Counted from the stretch's first letter, positions 11,501 to 18,043 are shown. The stretch is 64,000 nucleotides of DNA from Veillonella sp. R32 (GCF_010093125.1 NZ_NMZQ01000011.1:62001-126000), one strand, 5' to 3'. The notes: generated by a model from the sequence alone, not told the origin. Program-made: numbers and translations.

Positions 11501-11621
11501 TGGCAATAGCATTATCTGCGCCACCCCCTGTAGAGGAAGTAGAACCAATGGCAATACTATATGTGCCTTTTGTTACCGCATTAATGGCAATACTATCACG
11601 TTGTTCTGTTGTAGCGCCCAC
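2517..11621 (-). CDS. Central head/stalk fragment of the trimeric autotransporter (3,034 residues)
   Basis: This is the longest uninterrupted stretch, from the first internal ATG after the 11766 stop to the TAG at 2517. No ribosome-binding site is evident at 11621, so independent translation is doubtful; the frame is open back to the TAA at 11766. It contains head repeats, at least a dozen YadA-stalk necks ('DAVNVAQLKAV', 'TNAANIGDVK') and six collagen-like cassettes. It stops at 'HPLDFDPDEK', exactly where the membrane anchor should begin. Alone it has neither signal peptide nor anchor. Confidence 0.7.
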   Translation of the reverse strand: MGATTEQRDSIAINAVTKGTYSIAIGSTSSTGGGADNAIAIGRQATVGDALSDSIAIGRQATATGNASKAVVIGSDASATVAGGVALGDRSIANVTNGKKGYDPSTNAQSTLTDRTWNSTYAAVSVGNDSATRQIVNVAAGTNDTDAVNVAQLKAVTLNTTADVKTASNTGKGKVNLATQTLNIAGGATGTATTTKNIKTSLTSDPTKIQIDLVKDVNLGSNGSLTTGNTVVNNSGVKVANGSQSTTLTDGGLTITNGPTISTSGIDMGNDQITKLASGSDGTANGQPTYNILTNAANIGDVKNITEGAKTEVINNLTAKGMNFAGNTGTVHRDLGQTLNVVGGQNDTTQLVDGPNIGVVASGTGNNAGLTIKLAKDLKGLNTVTAGSAVIGNQSGTVINSNGSQSQAPTGSYVTGLSNTSWDVKNPSYVSGRAATEDQLKAVTDALGNQVASKGDVRLVKNPNATDGAYKVTDNKVTLTVQDPNDVANTKQDVVIDDVASATDLENLSDRTVKYDLNGNTVNKDKVTLEGTNGTQIQNLASGATGKDENNKPVYGSDTNAANIGDVKSIADQKIDGAKTEITNNLTAKGLNFSDDKGTEVHRNLGETLQIAGDGKNIATVADPTTGKITVGLTNDLTIGGPAGADGKDGKDGAIGVKGADGKSGVTINGKDGSIGLTGPAGKDGEPGKTITIKGIDGQPGVDGKDGITRIVVDNREVATLDDGMVYTGDTGRAAVKLNKTVNIAGGETDASKLATGNNIGVVAKQDGENGKLELQLAKDINLGKDGSVTTGDTVLNNNGLTITNGPSVTNSGIKAGDQQITNVASGATGTDENNKPVYGNDTNAANIGDVKNITNTANEEVVNKGLNFSADSGDEVHRNLGQTLAIGGDQQNITTSTDPDNGKITISLKDDIMVGQPGKDGQPGKDGSIGAKGADGSSVVLNGKDGSIGLTGPAGKDGEPGKTITIKGIDGQPGVDGKDGITRIVVDNREVATLDDGMVYTGDTGRAAVKLNKTVNIAGGETDASKLATGKNIGVVAKQDGENGKLELQLAKDINLGKDGSVTTGDTVLNNNGLTITNGPSVTNIGINAGEKQITKVASGSDGVDAKGNKTYNTDTNAANIGDVKNITNTANEEVVNKGLNFSADSGDEVHRNLGQTLAIGGDQQNITTSTDPDNGKITISLKDDIMVGQPGKDGQPGKDGSIGAKGADGSSVVLNGKDGSIGLTGPAGKDGEPGKTITIKGIDGQPGVDGKDGITRIVVDNREVATLDDGMVYTGDTGRAAVKLNKTVNIAGGETDASKLATGNNIGVVAKQDGENAKLELQLAKNINLGADGSVTTGDTVVNNDGVTISRTTPGEAGADDTNSKTTIGADQIVVNGQDGKDGVPGTGIVIGNQDVTPVIIGEDGTTTAGKPESGNFVTGLENTTWNPAENGIVPDRAATEGQVKEAVDGVTSDVTTKGLNFSADSGDKVHRNLGETLAIGGDQQNIATSTDPDNGKITISLKDDIMVGQPGKDGQPGKDGSIGAKGADGSSVVLNGKDGSIGLTGPAGKDGEPGKTITIKGIDGQPGVDGKDGITRIVVDNREVATLDDGMLYTGDTGRAAVKLNKTVNIAGGETDASKLATGKNIGVVASQDGENGKLELQLAKNINLGKDGSVTTGDTVVNNDGVTISRTTPGEAGADDTNSKTTIGADQIVVNGQDGKDGAPGTGIVIGNQDVTPVIVGEDGTTTEGKPESGNFVTGLENTTWNPAENGIVPDRAATEGQVKEAVDSVTSDVTTKGLNFSDDQGTEVHRDLGETLQIAGDGQNIATVADPTTGKITVGLTNDLSIGGPGKDGKDGVDGTIGVNGADGKSGVGIDGKDGISVKGADGKDGVTIFAQNGKDGKDGSEGHIGLTGAPGKDGENTYADIHVIEGQPGVNGVDGKDGLTRIVYEDKGGTTHEVATLDDGMVYTGDTGRAAVKLNKTVNLVGGQTDVAQLADGPNIGIVASQDGDNGKLTVKLAKDINLGEDGSVTTGDTVMNNDGVTVGGTDTNTKVTTGGVTVTGPNSSTSLTDNGLTINNGPSVTADGINAGNKQITDLASGGDKNADGSYVTDENGKQVYSDAVNTNGANIGDVKNIADQKVDGAKTEITNNLTTKGLNFSDDQGTEVHRDLGETLQIAGDGQNIATVADPTTGTITVGLTNDLSIGGPGKDGKDGVDGTIGVNGADGKSGVGIDGKDGISVKGADGKDGVTIFAQNGKDGKDGSEGHIGLTGAPGKDGESTYADIHVIEGQPGVDGTPGKDGLTRIVYEDKAGKPHEVATLDDGMKYAGDDGKADNAKVLNKKLNEQLDIVGGATGTLSDNNIGVNNVNGQLKVQLANNVQLGGYGKDNGKITIAGKDGGGVIINGEDRSITFRDATNGDRAPIDVTVVQATKDDELGVGNRDANHTRLSVGGNGGTDYVAYLSDGTDYHGDVGEAAVGLNSIVSLKGGVTEESLLTDETIGNIGVVAEEEHSEAGSTAKLSLRLAKDLKGLNSAEFGNIHIGNQAVTPEKADGTKLAEETGSFVTGLGNTEWKPNEKGIVRDRAATEGQLQDVADSITKGTGENATGGFGLADQNGLEVKQDLGKTIAIKGGATEGTGKSNITTTIKDGALEVSLNKDIKLGQDGSIAAGNTTIDKDGVDTNKVTTDEIAIKDSGISITKDGIKAGDKQITNVGSGATGVDANKKPVYDNDTNGANIGDVKNIAENIANEAAEGVRAKSGKNITVKEDNTVNLNDKVVMGNIDANGNGKVTIDATGQGNIVVGDKGQVKIDGSGNGSIKVGDKNSIVIGMQTVETTAPNTGVVKDEGEFGNFITGLDNKDWNPAEKGIVSGRAATEDQLKAVDDKIPGGRIFAGDTGAATVGLGESLAVTGGVTDASKLSDNNIGVVADGKGLQVKLAKDLTGLTSITTGDTTNNTVVNGDGLTISNGPTITRDTVDVAGNKITNVADGLVAEGSKEAINGGQLFLRDQAISGLGNSINKLGNRINRVGAGAAALAALHPLDFDPDEK
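4757..9705 (-). repeat. Six long direct repeats carrying collagen-like Gly-X-Y cassettes
   Basis: Gly-X-Y cassettes are coded at about 9500-9705, 8675-8876, 7855-8055, 6895-7093, 5835-6126 and 4757-5050. They are embedded in larger near-identical DNA modules. The same landmark recurs at 8943, 8121 and 7158, giving periods of 822 and 963 bp, and the last two cassettes recur about 1,077 bp apart. Each cassette has motifs such as 'GKDGQPGKDGSIG' and 'GLTGPAGKDGEPGK'. Near-identity over hundreds of bases makes this stretch prone to recombination and to assembly collapse. Confidence 0.85.
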
Positions 11622-11765
11622 ACCGATTGCTGTAGACCGCTGATCATTTGCATTAGCCCCTTGTCCAATAGCTAATGTATTGCCACTTAATGCCTTTGCT
11701 TTATCACCAATAGCTACCGATGAAACGCCTGTTACTTCTGCTTCAGCACCGATGGCAACAGAATT

Positions 11766-12314
11766 TTACGTAGCCACTCTATTTTTATAACCAATAGCTA
11801 CATTTTTAAATACTTGTCCTTTATTTGCTACATTCTGCCCTTCAATAACATTCCCTGTACCAATTACTGTATTGAAAACATTGGTATCCTTGTTGATGTT
11901 ATTGATATCTTTGGTATATCCATTAACAGTGTTACCTAAACCTACAACAACCGAATTCAAGGCAGTCACTGTAGTATCGGTTTTAACACCATTTTCTGTG
12001 TACGAGCCACCTACTACTACAGAATCATCTGCTTTTTCCCCCACAGTAATATCGTCACCAACAACAATAGAGTTCTCTGAAGCTGCATTAGCATTTGCAC
12101 CAATCAATAAATTATTATTTGGATCTCGAGTCATAACCGTAGATGCAGCCAACACACTACCCGTTAATAAGCTTGCTACAAAAAAGGTGGCAAATGTGGC
12201 ACGTACCACACCTAGATGAGAACTAGCTGCTTTGCCTTCACGTTTAGCAAATTCTGAAGCTACTACGTAACAACCTTTTGTTTTACTCCAAATAACTTTA
12301 TAGATCTTATTCAT
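11766..12314 (-). CDS. N-terminal fragment of the trimeric autotransporter (ESPR signal and start of head)
   Basis: This is the part before the first stop, about 182 residues from the preferred ATG. It holds the extended signal peptide (basic 'NKIYKVIWSKTKG', then a hydrophobic core 'ATFATFFVASLLTGSVLAAS') and the first head repeats ('NAASENSIVVGDDITVG'). On its own it would be a secreted stub with no membrane anchor. Translation of the DNA after the stop continues without a frame change as further 'SVAIGAEAEV' head repeats, showing a nonsense change and not an end of the gene. Confidence 0.75.
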   Translation of the reverse strand: MNKIYKVIWSKTKGCYVVASEFAKREGKAASSHLGVVRATFATFFVASLLTGSVLAASTVMTRDPNNNLLIGANANAASENSIVVGDDITVGEKADDSVVVGGSYTENGVKTDTTVTALNSVVVGLGNTVNGYTKDINNINKDTNVFNTVIGTGNVIEGQNVANKGQVFKNVAIGYKNRVAT

Positions 12315-12353
12315 TATACCTACTCCTATCCTACGACCCAATCTTAGATACAA

Positions 12354-13137
12354 CCATAATCTCTAGCCTATTTAGTTATTAAAAACCCCCTAAAACTAAA
12401 ATACACAACACAATATACAAAACTCACATTCTACAACCATAAATTTTAGATATTAGTTAATTTACTATCAAAACTTTATAAAAGATTAATAATTTAAGGC
12501 CAAAATTCTCGAATTAGCCCTATATAAAAACATGGTTATTTCATGAAAGTTCTATTATCATTTTTATTGTACTACCAGAATTCATAAAAATCAATACCAT
12601 TGTAGTTATATTTCATTTAAACATATAATTAGTACACTAAACACCAAAGCAAAACCCGCATAAACGTTGAATCAATAGGCAATAACACATCATCTTCAGA
12701 GTTTGATTTTGCAATTTTTTAAGTAAGATTCCATCAGTTATTTTTACGATAAATCGAATGTTTTAAATGAAAACGTTTAACAAACTGTTTAATGTATGCG
12801 GACAACTACCTGAAACTCAATATCAACTCACAATAACTTCATATAAGTTATATTCCAAAAATACGATAACTTATCTATAATAATACGTCATTAATATTAC
12901 CAATATATTCACACTAATTAGCTAGTTATTTTACAAATCCAACATCATATATATCCTTGTATTATCTATATATTCCCTATTCTTATCTTAACTAAATTAA
13001 TCAACTTTAGTTGCATTCTTAAAAGACAAATGTATATTAAATTCATAGATTAGTACGCTTTTTCATTTCATCACAATTAATAATAACAACATTCAACAAA
13101 TAAATGAGTATTTAATTACTATCTCCTCTTAAACGAC
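12354..13137. other. Long gene-free A+T-rich spacer upstream of the autotransporter
   Basis: About 780 bp between the autotransporter start and the terminator of the GNAT gene. I see no credible coding frame, tRNA or strong promoter consensus. It presumably holds the autotransporter promoter and control sites, but none can be assigned. Confidence 0.5.
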
Positions 13138-13171
13138 AAAAAAAAGCTGGCGACCTTACATCGCCAGCTTT
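13138..13171 (-). terminator. Intrinsic terminator of the GNAT gene
   Basis: Read on the minus strand, AAAGCTGGCGA pairs with TCGCCAGCTTT around a 7-nt loop and is followed by a run of eight T. It lies about 20 bp after the acetyltransferase stop codon. Confidence 0.9.
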
Positions 13172-13189
13172 ACGCATTACTACTTTATG

Positions 13190-13609
13190 TTATTTTACCA
13201 TCCATACATGAGGACAGCCTTCTTCATCAAATTCAGCCCCCTCAGCAGTATAGCCCAAAGATTCATAAAACCCTTTTGCTCTCACTTGAGCCGCTAATTT
13301 ATTTTTTAAACCACCCATAACTCGAATAAAATCTTCAGCGGCTAATAAAAGTTTAGAGCCCAATTGTTGCCCTCTATAATCTTTATTAACAGCTACACGT
13401 CCTATAATAAACACTGGTGAATTTTCCGTTTCACGGAAAAACCGACAAGTACAAACAGGCTTGCCATCCACAAAACCTACCAAATGAGCAGCTTCTGCAT
13501 CAATAGCATCAAACTCATCTTCAAAGCCTTGTTCCTCTACAAATACAGCTTGACGAATCGCCCGTGCCGTTTCAGGCAATTCCGAATAAATTTCAACTGA
13601 CCAAGACAT
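13190..13609 (-). CDS. GNAT-family N-acetyltransferase
   Basis: A 139-residue single-domain protein. The acetyl-CoA-binding motif A is clear in 'IIGRVAVNKDYRGQQLGSKL' (the RGQQLG pyrophosphate loop near residue 80), with the C-terminal 'GFYESLGYTAEG' strand typical of the fold. The N-terminal 'RQAVFVEEQGFEDEFD' matches the ElaA/YjcF-like subgroup. It would transfer an acetyl group from acetyl-CoA to an amine; the substrate is unknown. AAGGAG lies nine bases before the ATG. It follows the MFS gene on the same strand after 92 bp and ends at its own terminator. Confidence 0.85.
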   Translation of the reverse strand: MSWSVEIYSELPETARAIRQAVFVEEQGFEDEFDAIDAEAAHLVGFVDGKPVCTCRFFRETENSPVFIIGRVAVNKDYRGQQLGSKLLLAAEDFIRVMGGLKNKLAAQVRAKGFYESLGYTAEGAEFDEEGCPHVWMVK

Positions 13610-13701
13610 CTATAGCCACTCCTTTTATTTCTCTCTTATATTACACAATAAAAAGTAATTCAGTCCTAGTCATTATACCATATACTACAATAGCGCATAT
13701 A

Positions 13702-15063
13702 TTATTTATTCCGAATCATCGAAGGAATTATACCAATGATGCAAAATGCCATAAACACCAATAATGCATATTGAATATTAGGTAATAAAGTCGCTGGGTC
13801 CATACTACTAGTAGCAGCATTCGTTGTACGAGATAAAATTGAAGCTACAATGGCCATACTAAGCACTTGTCCTAACAAACGAACGGTACTAATCACAGAG
13901 CTGGCCATTCCAAAATAAGCCGGTGGCACAGAGCTCATAATAGCATTATTATTAGGCGCAGAAAACATCGAAAAGCCTATCCCTACAACAACTAAACCGA
14001 GCACAATAAGTAACATAGAACCCATATTCATAGATCGCCATACAACTAATAAGCCCACTGCGATAACGCCCATACCCGACGATGCTAATATAGCTGAACC
14101 ATAACGATCCGATAAGGCTCCCATAGCGGGCGACAATAAAGCCATAACAATGGATTGCACTAACAAAAACCAACCAGCAGTTTCCGAATCATAGCCCATA
14201 ATCATCTGCAAATATAAAGATAGCAAAAATCCTACAGCAAACGTAGCACTATAATTTAACATAGCCGCTAAGCTAGAAAAGGAAAAGGTCTTATTTTCCA
14301 AGAAAATCCGCACTGGCAACAATGGTTTAGGCACCTTAGCTTCATGTACTGCAAATAAAACAGTAAATACAATACCTACAGCCAACAAATATTTACCCCA
14401 CCAGGTTGTTACAATTTCAGACAAACCATAAAGACCAGCAATAAGCGATGCGGCATACAAAAAGATACTGACACTTCCTAAATGACCTTGCTCACGGTTA
14501 ATCCAATCTTCTTTCATAAACAGAATCGTCATAATTGACGCAATGGCCCCTAAGGCACCAATAAAATAAAAAATGCTTTGCCAGCCAAAGCGATAATTTA
14601 AAAAGCCCCCAATAACAGGCCCAATCGCTAAACCAATGTAAACCACGGAGACCACCATCCCCATAGCCCATCCCCTACGTTCAGGAGGATATACGAGCGC
14701 TACTATAGCCGTACCAGTAGAAAAGAGCATAGCCGATGCAATGCCTTGAATACAACGAAGGACCATTAGCCACTGAATCGTTATAACAAAATACACCAAA
14801 AGGGAACTGATAGAAAATAACACCGTTCCCATAAAAAACACTTTTTTCTTACCAATACGATTTCCCAACTGTCCCATAGGCACCGTAAAAATAGCACAAG
14901 TCATCAAAAAGATTTCCACTACCCAACTCAATTCTGACGTTCCCACTTGAAATGCACGCCCAATATCTGGCATCGACAAATTAAGTGAGCTCCCGCAAAA
15001 AGGTGTCAAAAAAGAGGCAATCATAAGGGTAATTAGTATTTTAGTATTTTTTTCTATTTGCAA
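13702..15063 (-). CDS. MFS multidrug exporter (EmrB/QacA-like DHA2 type)
   Basis: A 453-residue integral inner-membrane protein with about 14 hydrophobic segments. The loop 'GQLGNRIGKKKVFFMG' between helices 2 and 3 is the MFS motif A, and 'GLAIGPVIGGFL' in helix 5 is the antiporter motif C, which marks drug/proton exporters. Translation starts at TTG (15061-15063): AGGAGG lies seven bases before it and no ATG is suitably placed. Substrate unknown. A hairpin terminator separates it from the carbonic anhydrase upstream, so it has its own promoter. Confidence 0.85.
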   Translation of the reverse strand: MQIEKNTKILITLMIASFLTPFCGSSLNLSMPDIGRAFQVGTSELSWVVEIFLMTCAIFTVPMGQLGNRIGKKKVFFMGTVLFSISSLLVYFVITIQWLMVLRCIQGIASAMLFSTGTAIVALVYPPERRGWAMGMVVSVVYIGLAIGPVIGGFLNYRFGWQSIFYFIGALGAIASIMTILFMKEDWINREQGHLGSVSIFLYAASLIAGLYGLSEIVTTWWGKYLLAVGIVFTVLFAVHEAKVPKPLLPVRIFLENKTFSFSSLAAMLNYSATFAVGFLLSLYLQMIMGYDSETAGWFLLVQSIVMALLSPAMGALSDRYGSAILASSGMGVIAVGLLVVWRSMNMGSMLLIVLGLVVVGIGFSMFSAPNNNAIMSSVPPAYFGMASSVISTVRLLGQVLSMAIVASILSRTTNAATSSMDPATLLPNIQYALLVFMAFCIIGIIPSMIRNK

Positions 15064-15189
15064 ACTAAGACCTCCTACACAGGTATTTACCGCTTCCGTT
15101 TACTTCATAAATGAATGATATACATTTATTACAAGTATAACGTATATAGTTACCTTACACTAAAGTTATTTTTCTAAATATTAGACATA

Positions 15190-15239
15190 GTAAAACCGCT
15201 ATCTTATATACACACTTGTGAATAAGATAACGGTTTTAC
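15190..15239 (-). terminator. Terminator downstream of carbonic anhydrase
   Basis: GTAAAACCG-TATCTTAT at 15190-15207 pairs with its complement at 15222-15239 around a ~14-nt loop, with one mismatch. It starts 3 bp after the stop of the minus-strand carbonic anhydrase gene; the T-run is modest. Confidence 0.7.
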
Positions 15240-15241
15240 AT

Positions 15242-15847
15242 TTAGCAGCAGGTACAAACTGGCATAGAGTCAAGCTCTACATTTTCTTTATTACCATCTA
15301 CAACAACAGTCAATTTACTTGTATACGGATTTAACATTAATCCATGAATTTTAACATCTTCCGGAATCAACGGGTTCTGACGAAGTTGTGCCACCGCTTT
15401 CACTACATTCTGTTCCGAATGACAGAAATGATTAGCCCAGCGTTCCATTTCACAACGAATCATCGTAATCGCTTCGGCTGAAATACCGCGCTCAATCATG
15501 CGTTTAGATAATTCATCAGGGCAGGTTTTCTCCATACCGCAGTCTTCATGACCAACAATAAAAATCTCTTTAGCTCCTAATTCGTAAATACTGACAATTA
15601 AGCTACGCACAACATCACTAAATACATCCGTAATGCAATTACCAGCTACACGAATTACATTGGCATCACCGCGATCAATCCCCATAGTCCGTTCTAATAA
15701 ATCCACTAGACGGGTATCCATACATGTTAAAATCGCAATGTGGCGTTGCGGTGCCTTATTAGCAGGCATGCCTCCTTCGCCATATTCTTTTACAATATCA
15801 GCCACATAGGCTTCGTTTGCTTTTAAAATTTCATCTAACAGTGTCAT
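15242..15847 (-). CDS. Beta-class carbonic anhydrase
   Basis: A 201-residue cytoplasmic enzyme that hydrates CO2 to bicarbonate. The zinc ligands are visible as Cys42 in 'TCMDTRL' (with the Asp44-Arg46 dyad) and His100/Cys103 in 'VGHEDCG'. It belongs to the smaller beta-CA subgroup common in Firmicutes. The protein ends 'VCTCC', an unusual Cys-rich tail that is not part of the standard active site and might bind metal (inference). The start has AGGAGG upstream and a good promoter (TTGCCA, 18 bp, TATAAT). Bicarbonate supply would suit the carboxylating metabolism of a lactate or succinate fermenter, but that link is inferred. Confidence 0.93.
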   Translation of the reverse strand: MTLLDEILKANEAYVADIVKEYGEGGMPANKAPQRHIAILTCMDTRLVDLLERTMGIDRGDANVIRVAGNCITDVFSDVVRSLIVSIYELGAKEIFIVGHEDCGMEKTCPDELSKRMIERGISAEAITMIRCEMERWANHFCHSEQNVVKAVAQLRQNPLIPEDVKIHGLMLNPYTSKLTVVVDGNKENVELDSMPVCTCC

Positions 15848-15882
15848 ACTAAAACCTCCTGAAACTGCCTATTTCAAGCTTT

Positions 15883-15912
15883 ATTATAGTACACTTTCAA
15901 AAGGATTGGCAA
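15883..15912 (-). promoter_or_regulatory. Sigma-70-type promoter of the carbonic anhydrase gene
   Basis: On the minus strand: -35 TTGCCA (15907-15912), an 18-bp spacer and -10 TATAAT (15883-15888). It is 36 bp upstream of the ATG. Confidence 0.75.
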
Positions 15913-15984
15913 TTTCTATTTCACACGTTACAATAGAGTTAATAAACTATCTAAATCATCACTTACATCATCTAGGAGGTTACT

Positions 15985-16629
15985 ATGAAAAAACTACTCG
16001 CTCTCGCCTTTGCCTTCTGTTGTTTCACCATTACCACCCAAGGCCAAGTCATAGAAAAGACACAAACAGATACAAATTTAACATTACAGTATCCCCTAAT
16101 TTATGTAGCTAACGAACAAGCCCAAGAATCGATGAACCAATTAATTGCCTCTTATGTAGGGCGCATGCAAAACATGTACTACCAAGAAAAAATGTATCAA
16201 GTCGCCATGCGTTATGAAGTCACCTACGAAGACGAAGATGTATTATCTTTATGGGTAGAACAAGGCTGGTATAACGATCAAGCAGCCCACGGTTATTATA
16301 CCCAACAAGGCCTGGTATTTAACAAGCATACTGGAGAGCGCATCCCTGCCTACAATTATGTAAAACTAGCCAGCAATCAGCAATTAAAAGAATTTGTAGG
16401 GTCCTCACTACTACCTGTTTATAGTCAAAATTTTAAAAATCGCCTCTTACCTAATCAGTTATTTGGCTTACCTGATATAGAAATACATAATGATAATTAT
16501 ATTCTCTTAGGCAATGGAGCCATCGCTATGCTGTATCAACCTTATGAGTTATCTGCCTATGCCTATGGTGTAGCGCGAGTTCTCTTTATGCCAGATAAGA
16601 TTGAGTATATTAATCGTCTAAATTCGTAA
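15985..16629 (+). CDS. Secreted DUF3298/DUF4163 (RsiV-like) protein
   Basis: 214 residues starting with a cleavable signal peptide ('MKKLLALAFAFCCFTITTQG'), so it is exported to the periplasm or beyond. The rest follows the RsiV-like DUF4163-DUF3298 pattern: 'YPLIYVANEQAQESMNQLI', then 'YEVTYEDEDVLSLWVEQGWY', 'TQQGLVFNKHTGERI' and a C-terminal 'YQPYELSAYAYGVA'. In RsiV this fold senses lysozyme, but here there is no anti-sigma domain, so only the extracellular part is present and the function is unknown. AGGAGG lies five bases before the ATG. It stands alone ahead of the tRNA gene. Confidence 0.75.
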   Translation: MKKLLALAFAFCCFTITTQGQVIEKTQTDTNLTLQYPLIYVANEQAQESMNQLIASYVGRMQNMYYQEKMYQVAMRYEVTYEDEDVLSLWVEQGWYNDQAAHGYYTQQGLVFNKHTGERIPAYNYVKLASNQQLKEFVGSSLLPVYSQNFKNRLLPNQLFGLPDIEIHNDNYILLGNGAIAMLYQPYELSAYAYGVARVLFMPDKIEYINRLNS

Positions 16630-16640
16630 AGATTACCCTA

Positions 16641-16669
16641 TTTACAAAACTTTCTAAACTTGATAAAAT
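16641..16669 (+). promoter_or_regulatory. Promoter of tRNA-Gly
   Basis: TTTACA (16641-16646), 17 bp, TAAAAT (16664-16669). The expected start lies about 12 nt before the mature tRNA. Confidence 0.75.
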
Positions 16670-16687
16670 GAACAAGTACTAGAAATT

Positions 16688-16761
16688 GCGGCCGTAGTTC
16701 ATCGGTAGAACGACGGCTTCCCAAGCCGTAGAGGTGGGTTCGACTCCCATCGGCCGCTCCA
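16688..16761 (+). tRNA. tRNA-Gly (anticodon CCC)
   Basis: A complete cloverleaf of 74 nt. The acceptor arm GCGGCCG pairs with CGGCCGC, followed by discriminator T and an encoded CCA. The anticodon arm ACGGC-TTCCCAA-GCCGT gives anticodon CCC, and the T arm contains GGTTCGACTCC. It reads GGG glycine codons and is transcribed alone. Confidence 0.97.
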
Positions 16762-16821
16762 TAAATTCAAAACAAGCTAACTATTAACTCTACAGCAGCT
16801 GATAATTAACTAAAACTATGA

Positions 16822-16855
16822 AAGCCATAGCGCAAGCGCGCTATGGCTTCTTTTT
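16822..16855 (+). terminator. Terminator after tRNA-Gly
   Basis: AAGCCATAGCG pairs with CGCTATGGCTT around CAAGCG and is followed by a T-run. A second hairpin (16878-16920, AGGCGC...GCGCCT, then ACTTTTTT) follows and may act as a back-up or serve the convergent EamA gene. Confidence 0.88.
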
Positions 16856-16950
16856 ATTGATTCTATAATTTATTTTGAGGCGCTAAAGAGAAACGCAAAT
16901 TACGTGTCCTCTTGGCGCCTACTTTTTTATGTCGCTCTTCTATTTCTCTT

Positions 16951-17859
16951 TTACTTCGCTACTCGCCGTCTTGTCCACTGTTTTCGTTTACGCTGTAATA
17001 AAGCATATTTACTACGATATACAATATTTTTAAGTACAATAGCGATCATAATAAAAATAGCACCTATATATTCCTGTGTACCTAACACTTCATGTAAGAA
17101 AACATATGCCAATACAGCAGCGAACACCGGTTCCATAGAGTAAATTAGCCCTATTTTAGATGGTGAAATATAACGTTGTGCTATCATTTGCATTAAGAAA
17201 CAAAAAGCGCTACACACAACAGCTAACACCAATACAGCGCCCCATTGTTCCTTAGTTTGCGGTAAACGAAGTGTTTCAAAAACTAAAGAACTCAAGGTAC
17301 TTAAAACAGCAATAGCACCAAATTGAATCATACTAATTAGAATGCCATCTTTACCTTTAGCTATATTACCTAAAATGATGATATAACTAGCATACCCTAA
17401 GGTTCCCCATAGGCAATATAATGCGCCTACATCCAAGGAAAACCCCTCTTTAATAGTAAATAGGATTAAACCGAAAAAGGCTAACCCAATACTCAAGATG
17501 GTTAATTTAGGTGGCCACTTTTTACGCCACAAGCCTTCAATAATAGGCACCAATACGACAGTAGTAGTCCCTAAAAAAGCCGCCGCCGATGCAGTTGTTA
17601 ATTTAACCCCTGTGACCGTACCAAATAAAGAAATCCACACCAAAGCGCCTAGACCAACACCTTTACAAAATATAGGCCAAGTACACTTCTTAAACAATTT
17701 AAAAAATACAATGCCTACGCATATGAACGCAATGCCAAAACGCAAGGCAATCAGATTAAACGGCTCCACCCCACCAAGCGCAATCTTCATTAACAAGTAC
17801 GACGAACTCCACGCAAATGTTACAAATAACATTAACCCTTCAGCTTGTTTAACCGACAT
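16951..17859 (-). CDS. EamA/DMT-family transporter
   Basis: A 302-residue inner-membrane protein with ten predicted helices in two EamA repeats: the first covers residues ~5-135 ('TFAWSSSYLLMKIAL', 'LRFGIAFICVGIVFF') and the second ~145-285, with the conserved 'YSMEPVFAAVLAYVFLHE' segment. The family exports metabolites or amino acids; the substrate cannot be assigned. GGGAGG precedes the ATG and a good promoter (TTTACT, 17 bp, TATACT) lies 45 bp upstream. A basic tail 'LLQRKRKQWTRRRVAK' is cytoplasmic. Confidence 0.88.
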   Translation of the reverse strand: MSVKQAEGLMLFVTFAWSSSYLLMKIALGGVEPFNLIALRFGIAFICVGIVFFKLFKKCTWPIFCKGVGLGALVWISLFGTVTGVKLTTASAAAFLGTTTVVLVPIIEGLWRKKWPPKLTILSIGLAFFGLILFTIKEGFSLDVGALYCLWGTLGYASYIIILGNIAKGKDGILISMIQFGAIAVLSTLSSLVFETLRLPQTKEQWGAVLVLAVVCSAFCFLMQMIAQRYISPSKIGLIYSMEPVFAAVLAYVFLHEVLGTQEYIGAIFIMIAIVLKNIVYRSKYALLQRKRKQWTRRRVAK

Positions 17860-17903
17860 GTTAATCGTATCCTCCCATACATAACGAATTACATACTTGC
17901 CCT

Positions 17904-17932
17904 AGTATATACCCACTATACCATAAAGTAAA
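17904..17932 (-). promoter_or_regulatory. Promoter of the EamA gene
   Basis: Minus strand: -35 TTTACT (17927-17932), 17 bp, -10 TATACT (17904-17909). Confidence 0.65.
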
Positions 17933-17980
17933 TAGGTAATTTATTAAGTTCTGAAAAGTTTTTAACATAATATAAAAAGT

Positions 17981-18030
17981 AAAAAACAGTCTGAATTAGC
18001 TTACCTATTTAGGGCTTTCAGACTGTTTTT
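17981..18030 (-). terminator. Intrinsic terminator after the MFS gene
   Basis: AAAAACAGTCTGAA (17982-17995) pairs with TTCAGACTGTTTTT (18017-18030). It lies just behind the stop of the minus-strand MFS gene, and the A/T tails make it usable in both directions. Confidence 0.85.
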
Positions 18031-18043
18031 ATACATACAACGA

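Larger units (their letters stand above)
1935..12314 (-). pseudogene. Giant trimeric autotransporter adhesin with collagen-like repeats and C-terminal SLH domain, interrupted by two in-frame stops
   Basis: One continuous frame of 3,459 codons runs from an ATG at 12314 (AGGAG nine bases upstream) to TAA at 1935, broken only by TAA at 11766-11768 and TAG at 2517-2519. Order: an ESPR-type long signal peptide beginning 'MNKIYKVIWSKTKGCYVV'; YadA-head 'SIAIG/AVAIG' repeats; a long stalk of 'NAANIGDVKNI' necks and GxY cassettes; a YadA anchor ('FAAGYGNYRGANAAAIGAYY'); a coiled coil; and an SLH domain ('LFPDVPKNHWAYEEL'). Family members trimerise and insert a 12-strand barrel into the outer membrane to display an adhesive stalk. 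The SLH domain should hold the peptidoglycan from inside. Each stop needs only one base change from a sense codon; the TAG sits where the anchor normally has Trp. Either the allele is dead in this isolate or there are sequence errors. Pseudogene status is inferred. Confidence 0.82.

Noticed and set aside
2517-11768. Programmed recoding (selenocysteine or pyrrolysine) at the two stops
   Set aside because: The codons are TAA and TAG, no SECIS- or PYLIS-like hairpin was evident after them, and the expected residues are ordinary ones such as Trp.
13952-14173. A 73-codon frame on the minus strand inside the MFS exporter gene
   Set aside because: Out-of-frame shadow of a strongly supported membrane-protein gene with no ribosome site.
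16878-16926. A second small RNA after tRNA-Gly
   Set aside because: The hairpin with ACTTTTTT tail is adequately explained as a back-up terminator between convergent genes.
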